From positions 2,279,942 through 2,343,941 of the forward strand of contig NZ_BAAARN010000001.1 of the NCBI RefSeq assembly GCF_039532215.1: a DNA stretch of 64,000 nt, written 5' to 3'. Below are positions 7,713 to 19,721 of the stretch, one piece after another (the first letter of the stretch is position 1; each line of letters opens with the position of its first letter). The notes under the pieces were generated by a model that was given only the letters and a program-made list of their open reading frames with translations, ran no database searches and was not told where the DNA came from. This DNA is from Pedococcus aerophilus (lineage in GTDB: Bacteria > Actinomycetota > Actinomycetes > Actinomycetales > Dermatophilaceae). A program made the position numbers and the translations under genes.

Positions 7713-8216
7713 TCAGTCGTCGGTGAGGGTGAGCTGGAGGCCACCCACGAGGGCCGAGCAGATGTTGTACAGGAACGCCCCGAGGGTGCTCAGCGCGGTC
7801 AGCAGGATGACGTCGATGACCCCGACGACGATCGACAGGGACAGCACCCGGCCGAAGCCGAGGAAGTCCATGATGTCGAACGGGTTCTCGGTGTCGTTGA
7901 AGATCGTCCCGACCAGGCGGTTGACCTCGGAGAAGACGCCCATGCCCGAGAGGATCATCCACAGCACGGCCACCATGACGACGCCGGCGATGCCGAGGGC
8001 GACCGAGATGAGGAACGACATCTTCATCGCCGACCACGGGTCGACGCGCGAGACGGTGAGCTTGACCCGGCGGGCGCGGGCTGCCGTGGCTGCCGTCGTC
8101 GCCCCGGACCGCGTGGGTGCCCCGGTCCGTGAGGACGGGGCGTCCGCGCTGCGACTCATCGGACCGGACTCCTGCCCACCGGGGCGGGAGGTGCTCGTCT
8201 GACCTGCCGTGCTCAC
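7713..8216 (-). CDS. DUF3566 domain membrane protein
   Basis: A 167-residue protein. The N-terminal 50 residues are Ser/Thr/Ala/Arg-rich and probably disordered. Then come the conserved actinobacterial DUF3566 block ([20 protein letters not shown]), a membrane helix (about 68-90), a loop with [18 protein letters not shown], and a second helix (about 128-150). The gene starts with GTG overlapping the gyrA stop by four bases (GTGA), so translation is coupled to gyrA. This is the conserved neighbour of gyrA in actinobacteria. The mycobacterial counterpart is Rv0007. Molecular function is not established. Confidence 0.9.
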   Translation of the reverse strand: MSTAGQTSTSRPGGQESGPMSRSADAPSSRTGAPTRSGATTAATAARARRVKLTVSRVDPWSAMKMSFLISVALGIAGVVMVAVLWMILSGMGVFSEVNRLVGTIFNDTENPFDIMDFLGFGRVLSLSIVVGVIDVILLTALSTLGAFLYNICSALVGGLQLTLTDD

Positions 8217-10825
8217 TCGTTACCTCCGCTGGCGTCCGTCTCGTTCTCCGACGACGGTACGGCATCGGTGGCCGGCGAGTCGCCTTCCGCGCCAGGCGTG
8301 ACCAGATCGGCACCCTGCTCGACGCCTTGCTCGGCACCCAGCTCGGCCTCGACCTCGTCAGCCGTCCGCTCGGGGTTGCGCGCCACGGCCACGACGGAGT
8401 CACCGTTGCCCGGGCGGGCGAAGGTCATGCCCTGGGTGTTGCGGCCACGCCGCGTGACCGGGCCCACCGGCATACGCACGATGTTGCCCTTGCCCATGAT
8501 GACCAGGACCTCGTCCTCCTCGCTCACCGTGAGCGCGCCGACGAGGTCGCCGTTGCGCTCGGTGATCTTGGCGACGGCGACACCGAGGCCGCCGCGACCC
8601 TTGGCGTTCCAGTCCGAGGACGGGCTGCGCTTGGCCATGCCGTTCTCGAACACCACGAACACATCGGGGTCCTCGCCCTCGTGGATGACGCTGAGGGACA
8701 GCAGCGAGTCGTCGCCACGGAACCGCATACCGGTCACACCGCTGGTCGCGCGACCCATCGGGCGCAGGTTCTCGTCGGTGGCGTGGAACCGCACCGACTG
8801 GGCCTTGCGCGACACGAGGAGCAGGTCGTCGGTCTGCGAGGCGAGGTCGGCCGCGACCAGCTCGTCGCCGTCCTTGAGGTTGATGGCGATGAGGCCACCG
8901 CTGCGGGGGGAGTCGTAGTCGCCGAGGCGGGTCTTCTTGACCAGGCCGTTCTTCGTGGCGAGCACGAGGTAGGGCTGCTGGGCGTAGTCGCGCACGTCGA
9001 GGACCTGCGCGATCTTCTCGTCCGGCTGGAACGCCAGCAGGTTCGCCACGTGCTGGCCCTTGGCGTCCCGACCGGAGTCGGGCAGCTCGTAGGCCTTGAC
9101 GCGGTAGACCCGGCCGAGGTTGGTGAAGAACAAGAGCCAGTGGTGCGAGGTGGTGGTGAAGAAGTGCTGCACCATGTCGTCGCCGCGCAGCGAGGCACCG
9201 CGGACTCCCTTGCCGCCGCGACCCTGCGAGCGGTAGGCGTCGACGCGGGTCCGCTTGGCGTAGCCGCCGCGCGTGATGGTGACGACCACGTCCTCCTCGG
9301 GGATGAGGTCCTCCATCGACATGTCGCCGTCGAAGAACTCGATCCGGGTGCGGCGGTCGTCGCCGTACTTGTCGACGATCTCGGCGAGCTCCTCGGACAC
9401 GATCGTCCGCTGGCGCTCGGGCTTGGCGAGGATGTCCTGGAAGTCGAGGATGAGGGCCTCGAGACGGTCGTGCTCGTCGATGATCTTCTGGCGCTCGAGG
9501 GCGGCCAGGCGGCGCAGCTGCATCTCGAGGATGGCGCGAGCCTGGATCTCGTCGATCTCGAGCAGCGCGATCAGGCCGTCGCGGGCCGCCTCGACGGTCT
9601 GCGAGCGCCGGATGAGGGCGATGACCTCGTCGAGGGCGTCGAGCGCCTTGAGCAGACCCCGCAGGATGTGGATCTCGTTCTCGGCCTTGCGCAGGCGGAA
9701 CGCCGTCCGCCGCTGGATGACCTCGATCTGGTGGTCGACCCAGTGCCGGATGAACGCGTCGATCGGCAGCGTGCGCGGCACCCCGTCGACGAGCGCGAGC
9801 ATGTTGGCGCCGAAGTTCGTCTGGAGCTGGGTGTGCTTGTAGAGGTTGTTGAGCACGACCTTGGCGACGGCGTCGCGTTTGAGCACGACGACCAGGCGCT
9901 GTCCGGTGCGGCCGGAGGTCTCGTCGCGGATGTCCGCGATGCCGGAGAGTCGGCCCTCCTTGGTGAGCTCGGCGATCTTCTGCGCGAGCGTGTCGGGGTT
10001 CACCTGGTAGGGCAGCTCGGTGACCACGAGGCACTGGCGGCCCTGGATCTCCTCGACCTCGACGACGGCGCGCATGATGATCGAGCCACGGCCCGTGCGG
10101 TAGGCCTCCTCGATCCCCTTGCGGCCCAGGATCAGCGCGCCCGTGGGGAAGTCGGGACCACTGATCTTCGAGACGACGGCCGCCTGCACGGCCTCACGGT
10201 CGGCCTCGGGGTTGGCCAGGATCCACTGGGCGGCGTCGGCCACCTCGCGCAGGTTGTGCGGCGGGATGTTCGTGGCCATGCCGACGGCGATGCCGGAGCT
10301 GCCGTTGACGAGCAGGTTGGGGAACCGGCTCGGCAGGACGGTCGGCTCCTGCGTCTTGCCGTCGTAGTTGTCGCGGAAGTCGACGGTCTCCTCGTGGATG
10401 TCGCGGACCATCTCCAGGGCCAGCGGCGCCATCCGGCACTCGGTGTACCGCGGAGCAGCGGCCGGGTCGTCACCCGGCGAGCCGAAGTTGCCCTGGCCGT
10501 CGACGAGCGGGTAGCGCAGCGACCAGTCCTGCACGAGACGCACGAGGGCGTCGTAGATCGAGGAGTCACCGTGCGGGTGGTACTGACCCATAACCTCACC
10601 GACGACGCGGCTGCACTTGTTGTAGCCGCGGTCGGGCCGGTAGCCACCGTCGTACATGGCGTAGACCACGCGACGGTGCACGGGCTTGAGCCCGTCACGC
10701 ACGTCGGGCAGCGCGCGGCTGACGATAACCGTCATCGCGTAGTCGATGTAGCTGCGCTGCATCTCGGCGTTGAGGTCAACGGCCTCGGTGCGGTCGTACT
10801 CGATCGGGGGCGTGCCGTCAGTCAT
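8213..10825 (-). CDS. gyrA: DNA gyrase subunit A
   Basis: The 870-residue breakage-reunion subunit of gyrase, which with GyrB (A2B2) introduces negative supercoils using ATP. The catalytic tyrosine is Tyr127 in APRYTECRM. The quinolone-resistance-determining region reads [15 protein letters not shown], with Ser88 and Asp92 at the positions of E. coli Ser83 and Asp87, the usual drug-sensitive residues. The C-terminal wrapping domain has the GyrA box [10 protein letters not shown], and a Glu/Asp/Ala-rich tail follows. The start ATG at 10825 gives the expected [12 protein letters not shown] opening. It lies 187 bases downstream of gyrB, in the same direction, and its stop overlaps the start of the DUF3566 gene. 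Confidence 0.98.
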   Translation of the reverse strand: MTDGTPPIEYDRTEAVDLNAEMQRSYIDYAMTVIVSRALPDVRDGLKPVHRRVVYAMYDGGYRPDRGYNKCSRVVGEVMGQYHPHGDSSIYDALVRLVQDWSLRYPLVDGQGNFGSPGDDPAAAPRYTECRMAPLALEMVRDIHEETVDFRDNYDGKTQEPTVLPSRFPNLLVNGSSGIAVGMATNIPPHNLREVADAAQWILANPEADREAVQAAVVSKISGPDFPTGALILGRKGIEEAYRTGRGSIIMRAVVEVEEIQGRQCLVVTELPYQVNPDTLAQKIAELTKEGRLSGIADIRDETSGRTGQRLVVVLKRDAVAKVVLNNLYKHTQLQTNFGANMLALVDGVPRTLPIDAFIRHWVDHQIEVIQRRTAFRLRKAENEIHILRGLLKALDALDEVIALIRRSQTVEAARDGLIALLEIDEIQARAILEMQLRRLAALERQKIIDEHDRLEALILDFQDILAKPERQRTIVSEELAEIVDKYGDDRRTRIEFFDGDMSMEDLIPEEDVVVTITRGGYAKRTRVDAYRSQGRGGKGVRGASLRGDDMVQHFFTTTSHHWLLFFTNLGRVYRVKAYELPDSGRDAKGQHVANLLAFQPDEKIAQVLDVRDYAQQPYLVLATKNGLVKKTRLGDYDSPRSGGLIAINLKDGDELVAADLASQTDDLLLVSRKAQSVRFHATDENLRPMGRATSGVTGMRFRGDDSLLSLSVIHEGEDPDVFVVFENGMAKRSPSSDWNAKGRGGLGVAVAKITERNGDLVGALTVSEEDEVLVIMGKGNIVRMPVGPVTRRGRNTQGMTFARPGNGDSVVAVARNPERTADEVEAELGAEQGVEQGADLVTPGAEGDSPATDAVPSSENETDASGGNE

Positions 10826-11012
10826 GAAGATCCTTGCGTATCAACGAGAACAGGTGACGTTCAGAGGGAAGCGGCGAGCGGCTGGGTCCGTGGCCGGCGC
10901 TGGCTGGGTCTGGCAGGAGCAGGGAGTGCGCGCAGCGCGCGAGCTGCGGATGGATCGCGCCGGCCATGGATTCCCAGCCGGGAACCGCGGAGGTGAGCAG
11001 GCGCCATACCCA

Positions 11013-13208
<2,196 letters not shown>

Positions 13209-13404
13209 TCATGACACGCGACCAGTCTGGAGGACCAGCTGGCCGCGATTTCACCCGTCAGTCTACCTGTCGGCAGGGTCACGCAGGGCGTCAGGAGGCC
13301 CGTGAGCCGTGATCTGACCAAAAAAAGAGGCTGTGTTGGAGTCCCGGTACGTCACCCGGTCCCTGAGAGCCGGATTTCGCCGTTTCCCGACACCCGTCCG
13401 CCTC

Positions 13405-14889
13405 CTACTCGCCGAGGGTCCGCCGGAACAGCTCCCGGACCGGATCCGGTATGCCGTGCTCGGGCAACGCGACCTCCTCACCATCCGGTGGGCACGCCAC
13501 GTGGTAGGTGAACGCGTCGGGGATGGTGCGTCCGGTCGGGCCCGCGGCGAGGGCGTGCAACCCGTCGTCGGCCAGCAGCCCACGCCACTCGGTGGCATCC
13601 GGCTCGGGCAGCTCGGAGAGCGCGACGGTGCGCGCCTGCCGCATCCCGGCGAGGCCACCCGTGCGGCGCACCTGGACGAGCTCGTCACCCCCCGACGGAG
13701 CGGGTGAAGGGGTCGGTGCCGGGTCGGGTTGGGGGGCAGGTGCCGGAGCAGGTGCAGGCACCGGTGACCCGTCCTCGGGCGGCGGCGTCGGTGTCGTGGG
13801 CGCGCCAGAAACCTGCACGCCCACCTGCGCCCAGGCCTGCTGGACGGCGGCCACCTCGCTGGAGTCGGCGCCATACCGGGCCGTGGCTGCGGCGACCGTG
13901 AGGCCGGCGAAGGTCGCGAAGTCGCAGTCGGCGGCGATGCCGTCGCCGGTGAGGGTGTCGAACCAGATCTGGCCCGGTGCCTCCCAGGCGTTGCCACCGA
14001 TCGCGGTGGCCGCGAGGTAGAAGGCGTGGTTGGGGATGCCGGAGTTGATGTGGACCCCGCCGTTGTCGTCGGTGGTGTCGACGTAGTCGGCCATCGTCGC
14101 GGGCTGGGGGTCCTTGCCCAGCTTCGGGTCGTCGTACGCGGTGCCCGGCGCCTTCATCGAGCGCAGCGCCACGCCGTTGACCGCCTCGGTGAACAAGCCG
14201 GCCCCGATGAGCCAGTCCGCCTGGTCGGCGGTCTGGCCGGCCGCCCGCTGCCGCACCAACGACCCGAACACGTCGGACACGCTCTCGTTCAGCGCACCGG
14301 ACTGGCCCTGGTAGGTCAGGCCCGCGGTGAGCTCGGTGACGCCGTGGGTCAGCTCGTGGCCGATGACGTCGACGCTGAGGGTGAACCGGTTGAACACCTC
14401 CCCGTCGCCGTCGCCGAAGACCATCTGGGTGCCGTCCCAGAAGGCGTTGTCGTAGTCCTTGCCGTAGTGCACCGTCGCGAGCAGGGGGAGCCCCCGACCG
14501 TCGAGCGAGTCGCGGCCGTAGGCCTCGGAGTACAGCGACCAGGTCTGGCCCAGGCCGTCGTACGCCTCGTCGGCGGCGGCGTCGCCGGTGGCCGGCTTAC
14601 CCTCGTGGCGGACCGTCGCGCCCGGCAGCGTCTCCTGTCCACCGGCGTCGCCGATGACCCGCTGCGGACCGGTGCCGTCGTCCGGAGCCGGCGGGGCCTC
14701 TGCCGGGGAGGCCCCTGTGCCCACGGGGGGCGTAGCCGAGGCCCGTCCCTGTCGTCGGGCGCGGTGCTCGACGTCGCGGCGCAGGGTGCGCTCGGCGCAG
14801 GCGGCCGCGTGGCCGTCGGCGCCGGCGAGGGCCTGCAGGAGGTAGGGCGGGACGATGCCGCAGCGCGCTGATCCGGACATTTCGCTCAT
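13405..14889 (-). CDS. M4 (protealysin-like) metalloprotease fused to emfourin inhibitor domain
   Basis: A zinc metallopeptidase of the thermolysin family, 494 residues from ATG 14889 (an ATG at 14880 is an alternative start). There is no Sec signal. Instead the N-terminus CGIVPPYLLQALA matches the short protealysin-type propeptide with its PPY motif. The catalytic site is HELTH (178-182), with the third zinc ligand Glu202 in ALNESVSDVFG and substrate-site residues in the DNGGVHINSGIPNHAFY block. After the protease (to about 375) comes a Pro/Ala/Asp linker. A C-terminal domain of about 90 residues then follows (GGLAGMRQ, then PDAFTYHV and PDPVRELFRRTL) that resembles emfourin, the protein inhibitor of protealysin. 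The fusion suggests built-in autoinhibition. It is inserted between gyrB and the conserved dciA block. Confidence 0.85.
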   Translation of the reverse strand: MSEMSGSARCGIVPPYLLQALAGADGHAAACAERTLRRDVEHRARRQGRASATPPVGTGASPAEAPPAPDDGTGPQRVIGDAGGQETLPGATVRHEGKPATGDAAADEAYDGLGQTWSLYSEAYGRDSLDGRGLPLLATVHYGKDYDNAFWDGTQMVFGDGDGEVFNRFTLSVDVIGHELTHGVTELTAGLTYQGQSGALNESVSDVFGSLVRQRAAGQTADQADWLIGAGLFTEAVNGVALRSMKAPGTAYDDPKLGKDPQPATMADYVDTTDDNGGVHINSGIPNHAFYLAATAIGGNAWEAPGQIWFDTLTGDGIAADCDFATFAGLTVAAATARYGADSSEVAAVQQAWAQVGVQVSGAPTTPTPPPEDGSPVPAPAPAPAPQPDPAPTPSPAPSGGDELVQVRRTGGLAGMRQARTVALSELPEPDATEWRGLLADDGLHALAAGPTGRTIPDAFTYHVACPPDGEEVALPEHGIPDPVRELFRRTLGE

Positions 14890-14942
14890 GGACCCATGGT
14901 GCTCGGACTCACCGACATCCGCCAGAGGGACGAGGATCGACG

Positions 14943-16046
14943 TCAGAAGCGGATGACCTGCCGTATGGCGCGTGCTGCCGCGAGCTCGTCCATCGCCTCG
15001 TTCACCTGGTCCAGGGCGATCGTCGACGAGACCAGCGCCTCCACCGGGAGCCGTCCCTCCCGCCACCACCGGGCGAACACCGGGATGTCGCGGCTGGGCA
15101 CGGCCGACCCGAGGTAGCTGCCGATGACGGTCCTCGCCTCGGCCACGAGCTGGAGCGGCGAGACGCTGGCCCGGGCCTCGGGGTGCGGGAGGCCGACGGT
15201 GACGGTGCGACCACCGGGAGCCGTGGCGGCGAGGGCAGCTTCGAACGCCCTGGCGTTGCCGGCCGCCTCCACCACGACGTCGGCGCGGACCCCGCTGGAC
15301 GCCAGCTCGGCCGGGTCCAGCACCCGGGAGGCCCCGAGCTCGAGGGCCTGCTCGCGCTTGGCCGCCACCCCGTCGACGGCGATGACCTCTTCGGTGCCCA
15401 GCGCGACCGCGGTGAGCAGCGACGCCATACCGACTCCGCCGAGGCCGACCACGAGCACGGACTGGCCGGGCTCGGGAGGTGCGGCGTTGAGCAGGGCCCC
15501 ACCGCCGGTGAGCACGGCGCAGCCGAGCACGGCGGCGACGTCGGGTGGCACGTCGTCCTCGACGGCGACCACCGAGCGGGTGTCGACCACGGCGTGGGTC
15601 GCGAAGGCAGAGACGCCGAGGTGGTGGTGGACGGGGGAGCCGTCGCGCGACAGCCGGCGGCCACCACCGAGCAGCTCGCCGGCGCCGTTGCTCACCGAAC
15701 CCGGACCGCACGGCATCCGACCATCAGTGGCGCAGCCGGGGCACTCGCCGCACCGGGGCAGGAAGGTCATGACCACGCGCTGGCCCACCGCCAGGTCCGT
15801 GACCTTCGCCCCGAGCGCACGCACCCGACCCGCACCCTCGTGGCCGAGCAGCATCGGGACGGGGCGGCTGCGGTTGCCTTCGACGACGGACAGGTCGGAG
15901 TGGCAGACCCCCGCGGCCTCCATCTCGACGAGCACCTCGCCGGCACCGGGGGAGTCGAGCTCGAGGTCCCCGACCGTCAACGGCCTGGTCTGCGCCCACG
16001 GCCCGGGCCGCCCGACCTCCTCGAGCACGGCACCGGTGATCCTCAT
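14943..16046 (-). CDS. Zinc-dependent alcohol dehydrogenase (MDR superfamily)
   Basis: A 367-residue medium-chain dehydrogenase/reductase that oxidises or reduces an alcohol/aldehyde with NAD(P). Catalytic zinc ligands are seen in AGVCHSDLSVVEG and GHEGAGRV. The structural zinc lobe is CGECPGC with the following Cys residues. The Rossmann fold has VVGLGGVGMASL. The most similar families are class III-like and mycothiol-dependent alcohol dehydrogenases. The substrate cannot be told from sequence. The ATG at 16046 begins MRITGAVLEEVGRPG. It lies 28 bases downstream of a thioesterase gene in the same direction, and 53 bases upstream of the M4 protease gene, so the three may be one transcript. 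Confidence 0.9.
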   Translation of the reverse strand: MRITGAVLEEVGRPGPWAQTRPLTVGDLELDSPGAGEVLVEMEAAGVCHSDLSVVEGNRSRPVPMLLGHEGAGRVRALGAKVTDLAVGQRVVMTFLPRCGECPGCATDGRMPCGPGSVSNGAGELLGGGRRLSRDGSPVHHHLGVSAFATHAVVDTRSVVAVEDDVPPDVAAVLGCAVLTGGGALLNAAPPEPGQSVLVVGLGGVGMASLLTAVALGTEEVIAVDGVAAKREQALELGASRVLDPAELASSGVRADVVVEAAGNARAFEAALAATAPGGRTVTVGLPHPEARASVSPLQLVAEARTVIGSYLGSAVPSRDIPVFARWWREGRLPVEALVSSTIALDQVNEAMDELAAARAIRQVIRF

Positions 16047-16074
16047 GCTGCTCGCGTCAGGTCGGGGAACCCAC

Positions 16075-16563
16075 TCATGCGCGCGCCAGGACCGCGTCGT
16101 CGAGCAGGTCGCGGACCACGGCGGGGATGGGCACGCTGGTGCGGGAGGACCGGTCGATGTAGACGTGGACCCAGTGACCCAGCGCCGCGGGTTCGGTGGC
16201 CTCGGCGTCGAACAACCCCAGGGCGTAGGTGATGCTGCTGCGCCCCACCCGCTCGACGCGCACGCCGACCTCGAGGGGACGCGGGTACTCCAGCTCGCGG
16301 AAGTAGCGGCATCCCGACTCGGCGACGACCCCGAGCTCGGGCAGCGCCATGACGTCGATCCCGGCACCGGTGATGAGCCAGCCGTTGATCGCCGAGTCGA
16401 ACAGCTCGTAGTAGACCGCGTTGTTGAGGTGGCCGTACATGTCGTTGTCGGACCACCGGGTCGTCGCAGCGACCACGTGGTCGAAGTGCGCCCGGGTCAA
16501 CGTGCGCGGGTCCTGCCCCGGGGCGGAGCCCTCGGTGGCAGGGCGGTCAGCGTCGGCCGTCAT
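16075..16563 (-). CDS. Hotdog-fold acyl-CoA thioesterase
   Basis: A 162-residue protein with the 4-hydroxybenzoyl-CoA thioesterase/YbgC-type signature near residues 35-55: RWSDNDMYGHLNNAVYYELF, in which the Asp before MYGH is the usual catalytic residue. These enzymes hydrolyse acyl-CoA thioesters in the cytoplasm. The chain-length preference is unknown. The N-terminal 25 residues are probably disordered. It precedes the alcohol dehydrogenase gene by 28 bases and is likely co-transcribed. Pairing a thioesterase with an alcohol dehydrogenase could reflect acyl or alcohol detoxification, but that is inference. The upstream region carries an 11-bp tandem repeat. Confidence 0.88.
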   Translation of the reverse strand: MTADADRPATEGSAPGQDPRTLTRAHFDHVVAATTRWSDNDMYGHLNNAVYYELFDSAINGWLITGAGIDVMALPELGVVAESGCRYFRELEYPRPLEVGVRVERVGRSSITYALGLFDAEATEPAALGHWVHVYIDRSSRTSVPIPAVVRDLLDDAVLARA

Positions 16564-16594
16564 GCCCCGATCCTAGGCAGCGGTCCGGGTGGCC

Positions 16595-16671
16595 GCCGGG
16601 CGACCACCGGGCGACCACCGGGCGACCACCGGGCGACCACCGGGCGACCACCGGGCGACCGCCGGGCGACC
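16595..16671. repeat. 11-bp tandem repeat, seven units
   Basis: Seven consecutive copies of RCCGGGCGACC (first and last begin with G, the middle five with A) lie in the gap between the thioesterase start and the dciA stop. The array is not in any coding frame. Units are identical apart from the first base, which suggests recent slippage expansion and likely strain-to-strain copy variation. Confidence 0.9.
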
Positions 16672-16728
16672 GCCGTCGACCGATACCGGCCGACCCCACC
16701 TGACCGGCCCCGGTCGGCCCCGGGTGGC

Positions 16729-17346
16729 TCAGCCGTAGGTGTCGCGTGGCCCCGGTCCGGTGCTGCGGCGGGGACCCTTCGACCAGGACGGTGCGCTCGG
16801 TCCGACGATCTTCAGCGCGGCGACCGTGCCCTTGCCCACCTCACCCTCCAGCCGGCCCATGATCGCGGACTCGAGCAGCTTCAGCTGCGTGGTCCACGCG
16901 GTCGAGTCGGCCCGCACGGTCAGGACGCCGAGCTCGAACGTCACCGGGATGCAGTGCTGGGCCACCTCCTCACCGACGATCTGCGGCCAGCGCCCCATCA
17001 CCGAACCCACCGCCACATCGACCTTCCAGCCCCGGTCGGACAGCAACCGGTCCATCTGGTCACCGAGCAGCAGGGGGTCGCGGCCGTCCCGCGGCGTCTT
17101 GTTCGGCACCCCGACCTGACGCCGGCGCATCGGTTTGAGCCCCGGGCGAAGTCCCTTGTCCCGCGCCGACGCCCGCGCTCGCTGCAGGGCCGCGGCCGCA
17201 GCGTCCTCCACCGAGCCCGCCGCCTCGCCGGACTCGGTCGCCTCACCCTCGGGACCACCCAGGGGGAGCGCGTCCCCCGGTGCCGCCTCGACGGTGGCGC
17301 CCTCAGGGAGGCCGTCGGGGATGTCCCGGCCCGGGTCCTCACTCAC
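16729..17346 (-). CDS. dciA: DUF721/DciA family protein (helicase-loading factor)
   Basis: A 205-residue protein with a disordered acidic N-terminal third, then the DUF721 domain: [51 protein letters not shown]. In bacteria lacking DnaC/DnaI loaders, DciA interacts with the replicative helicase DnaB and supports its loading at the origin. The mycobacterial counterpart is Rv0004. The start at 17346 overlaps the recF stop by eight bases, so it is translationally coupled to recF, as usual in this dnaN-recF-dciA-gyrB order. Here the link to gyrB is interrupted by three inserted genes. Confidence 0.92.
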   Translation of the reverse strand: MSEDPGRDIPDGLPEGATVEAAPGDALPLGGPEGEATESGEAAGSVEDAAAAALQRARASARDKGLRPGLKPMRRRQVGVPNKTPRDGRDPLLLGDQMDRLLSDRGWKVDVAVGSVMGRWPQIVGEEVAQHCIPVTFELGVLTVRADSTAWTTQLKLLESAIMGRLEGEVGKGTVAALKIVGPSAPSWSKGPRRSTGPGPRDTYG

Positions 17347-18538
17347 GCAGGCTCACCTCACCCAGGCTCACGGCATACGTCCGCCCGGTCAACGTGCTCG
17401 GCACGTCGGCGTCCACCGCCGCGGTGATGAGCACCTGCTCGCAGTCGGCCACCATCGCGGCCAGCCGCTCACGGCGGCCCGAGTCCAGCTCGGCGAAGAC
17501 GTCGTCGAGGATGAGCACCGGGTCGTCGCCGAGGTCGTGCCGCAGCAGCTGGTATGCCGCCAGCTTCAGTCCCAGCGCGAACGACCAGCTCTCGCCGTGG
17601 CTGGCGTACCCCTTCGCGGGGAGCTCGCCGAGCGACAGGACGAGGTCGTCGCGGTGGGGGCCGGCCAGTGACATCCCGCGTTCGATCTCGCGGTCGCGCA
17701 GCTCGGTCAGGGTCTCGAGGATCTCGGTGCGGAGCTGGTCGATCTCGGGGACCTCGCCCGCGGCGAGCGATGCCGAGGCGGCGTCGCGCAGCGAGCTCTT
17801 GTAGGAGACCCGGGCGTCGGACTGGCCCGCGCTCACCTCGTCGTAGGCCTTGGTGAGGTAGGGCCCGAGGTCACGCAGCAGGCGAAGCCGGGCGTAGAGG
17901 AGCTGGGACCCGACAGTGGCCAGGTGGTCGTTCCAGATGTCGAGGGTGTGCAGCGCCGAGGCGCGGGCGTCCTCGACCGGCTCGTCCGTGGGCCGGGGCG
18001 GCGGCCGGCGCTGTCCACGACGCAGCACCGGCGCGGCAGACTTCAGCAGGGCGTTGCGCTGCTTGAGGATCTTGTCGTAGTCGCCCCGGACGCTGGCCCA
18101 CCGCGGTTGCCGGGCCACGAGCAGGTCGTCGAGGAACTTGCGGCGCTCGGACGGGTCGCCCTTGACCAGGGCGAGGTCCTCGGGCGCGAAGAGCACCGTG
18201 CGCAGGGTGCCCAGCACGTCGCGCGGCCGGCCGGCCGGGGAACGACCGAGCCGCGCCCGGTTGGCGCGACCCGGGTTGAGCTCGAGCTCGACCATGGTCT
18301 CGCGCCCGTCGCGGACCACCGCACCTCGGATGACCGCCTGCTCGGCCCCGAACCGCACCAGCGGCTGGTCGGTGGCGACCCGGTGGCTCGACAGCGTCGC
18401 GAGGTAGCCGACCGCCTCGACGAGGTTGGTCTTGCCCTGGCCGTTCAGCCCGACCAGCGTCGTCACTCCCGGCTCGAGCGGCAGCTCGGCGGTCGCGTAG
18501 CTGCGGAAGTCGGAGACGGTCAGGTGCCGGACGTGCAC
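17339..18538 (-). CDS. recF: DNA replication/repair protein RecF
   Basis: A 399-residue SMC-like ATPase that acts with RecO and RecR to load RecA at single-strand gaps. The GTG start at 18538 gives the canonical opening [14 protein letters not shown]. Walker A is GLNGQGKTN (about 31-39), followed by [15 protein letters not shown]. The ABC signature region is [10 protein letters not shown] and Walker B is [11 protein letters not shown] longer in-frame extension upstream is rejected because family homology begins exactly here. It is 28 bases downstream of gnd and overlaps dciA. Confidence 0.96.
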   Translation of the reverse strand: MHVRHLTVSDFRSYATAELPLEPGVTTLVGLNGQGKTNLVEAVGYLATLSSHRVATDQPLVRFGAEQAVIRGAVVRDGRETMVELELNPGRANRARLGRSPAGRPRDVLGTLRTVLFAPEDLALVKGDPSERRKFLDDLLVARQPRWASVRGDYDKILKQRNALLKSAAPVLRRGQRRPPPRPTDEPVEDARASALHTLDIWNDHLATVGSQLLYARLRLLRDLGPYLTKAYDEVSAGQSDARVSYKSSLRDAASASLAAGEVPEIDQLRTEILETLTELRDREIERGMSLAGPHRDDLVLSLGELPAKGYASHGESWSFALGLKLAAYQLLRHDLGDDPVLILDDVFAELDSGRRERLAAMVADCEQVLITAAVDADVPSTLTGRTYAVSLGEVSLRE

Positions 18539-18566
18539 GATCGGCCGATCAGGTGCTCGGGGTGGG

Positions 18567-19661
18567 TCAGCTCGACTTCTTCGCCGCGCGCTTGCGGGTC
18601 GAACCGGCCGCACCGGTGCGGGTCGAGCCGGTGCCGGAGGAGGGTCCGGCCGCAGCGGCCTTGCGCCCCTTGGCAGCGGCCTTGGCCGCGCTCGCCGACG
18701 GCTTCTCCTTGGGAGCGACCTTCGCCGCCACTGCCTTCTCGTGCTTGGGAGCACCGTCGGCGCGCAGCTTCTCGCCCTCGGCGACCGTCATCACCTGGTG
18801 CCCTCCGAAGCCACCGCGCAGCGCGGCGACCGCCTGCATCGTGGGGGACTCCTGCTGGCGCGAGGCGAACCGGGAGAACAGCGAGGCCGAGATGACGGGC
18901 ATGGGCACCGAGTTGGCGATGGCCTCCTCGACGGTCCAGCGGCCCTCACCCGAGTCGGCGGTGTAACCGGAGACGTCGTCGAGGTGCGGGTTCTTCTCCA
19001 GGGCGTCGACGAGCAGGTCGAGCAGCCAGGACCGTACGACGGTGCCGCGGGTCCACGCCTTGAAGGCGCCGGGGACGTCGGTGACGATGTCCTTGGCCTC
19101 GAGCAGCTCGTAGCCCTCGGCATACGCGGCCATCAGGCCGTACTCGATGCCGTTGTGGACCATCTTCGTGTAGTGACCGGCGCCGACCTTGCCGGCGTGG
19201 ACGAAGCCCTCCTCGCGGGGGCCCTCCGGACGGAGCGCGTCGAAGATCGGCATGGCCTTCTTCACGTTGGCCGCGGTGCCACCGACCATGAGGCCGTACC
19301 CGTTGTCCAGGCCCCAGATGCCGCCGCTGACGCCACAGTCGACGTACCCGATGCCCTTGGCCTTGAGCAGCTTCTCGTTCTCGAAGTCGTCGGTGAAGCG
19401 GCTGTTGCCACCGTCGATGACCATGTCGCCCTTGTCGAGCAGGTCGCCGAGCTTGGCGATCGTCTCCCGAGTGGGCGCACCGGCAGGCACCATGACCCAC
19501 ACCGTGCGGGGGGCCTCGAGCTTCTTGACCAGGGCCGCCAGCGTCTTGACGTCGGAGACAGCCGGGTTGTGGTCGAAGCCGACCACCTCGTGGCCCGCGC
19601 GGCGGATGCGCTCGCGCATGTTGCCGCCCATCTTGCCGAGGCCGATCAGACCGAGCTGCAT
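18567..19661 (-). CDS. gnd: 6-phosphogluconate dehydrogenase (decarboxylating) with basic C-terminal tail
   Basis: Oxidatively decarboxylates 6-phosphogluconate to ribulose 5-phosphate in the pentose phosphate pathway. The enzyme is of the short type (about 300 residues): nucleotide-binding GLGKMGGNM, substrate motifs IDGGNSRF and CGVSGGIWG, catalytic Lys/Asn in [13 protein letters not shown], and a C-terminal helix with SRFASRQ. After residue about 305 there is an unusual tail of about 60 residues made of Lys, Ala, Ser and Gly ([24 protein letters not shown]). It resembles histone H1-like or nucleoid-protein tails and is not needed for the enzyme fold. Its position between dnaN and recF is common in actinobacteria. 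It lies 60 bases downstream of dnaN. Confidence 0.95.
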   Translation of the reverse strand: MQLGLIGLGKMGGNMRERIRRAGHEVVGFDHNPAVSDVKTLAALVKKLEAPRTVWVMVPAGAPTRETIAKLGDLLDKGDMVIDGGNSRFTDDFENEKLLKAKGIGYVDCGVSGGIWGLDNGYGLMVGGTAANVKKAMPIFDALRPEGPREEGFVHAGKVGAGHYTKMVHNGIEYGLMAAYAEGYELLEAKDIVTDVPGAFKAWTRGTVVRSWLLDLLVDALEKNPHLDDVSGYTADSGEGRWTVEEAIANSVPMPVISASLFSRFASRQQESPTMQAVAALRGGFGGHQVMTVAEGEKLRADGAPKHEKAVAAKVAPKEKPSASAAKAAAKGRKAAAAGPSSGTGSTRTGAAGSTRKRAAKKSS

Positions 19662-19721
19662 GTGACGACGCCTTTCATCAGTGGATCCCGAGTGCGGACG
19701 TCAGGCTACGCCCGGGCGAGG

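Noticed and set aside
8117..10996. Very long plus-strand open frame (959 codons) antisense to gyrA
   Set aside because: It is the mirror of a conserved, codon-biased gyrA gene in high-GC DNA. The translation is Leu/Val/Asp/Gly-rich low-complexity with no domain. The same holds for antisense frames over gyrB (10770-13214), gnd (18741-20495), dnaA (23460-25037) and the pseudokinase (36094-38490).
16595..16671. Tandem array considered as a CRISPR
   Set aside because: The units are 11 bases, directly abutting with no unique spacers, and no cas gene is near.
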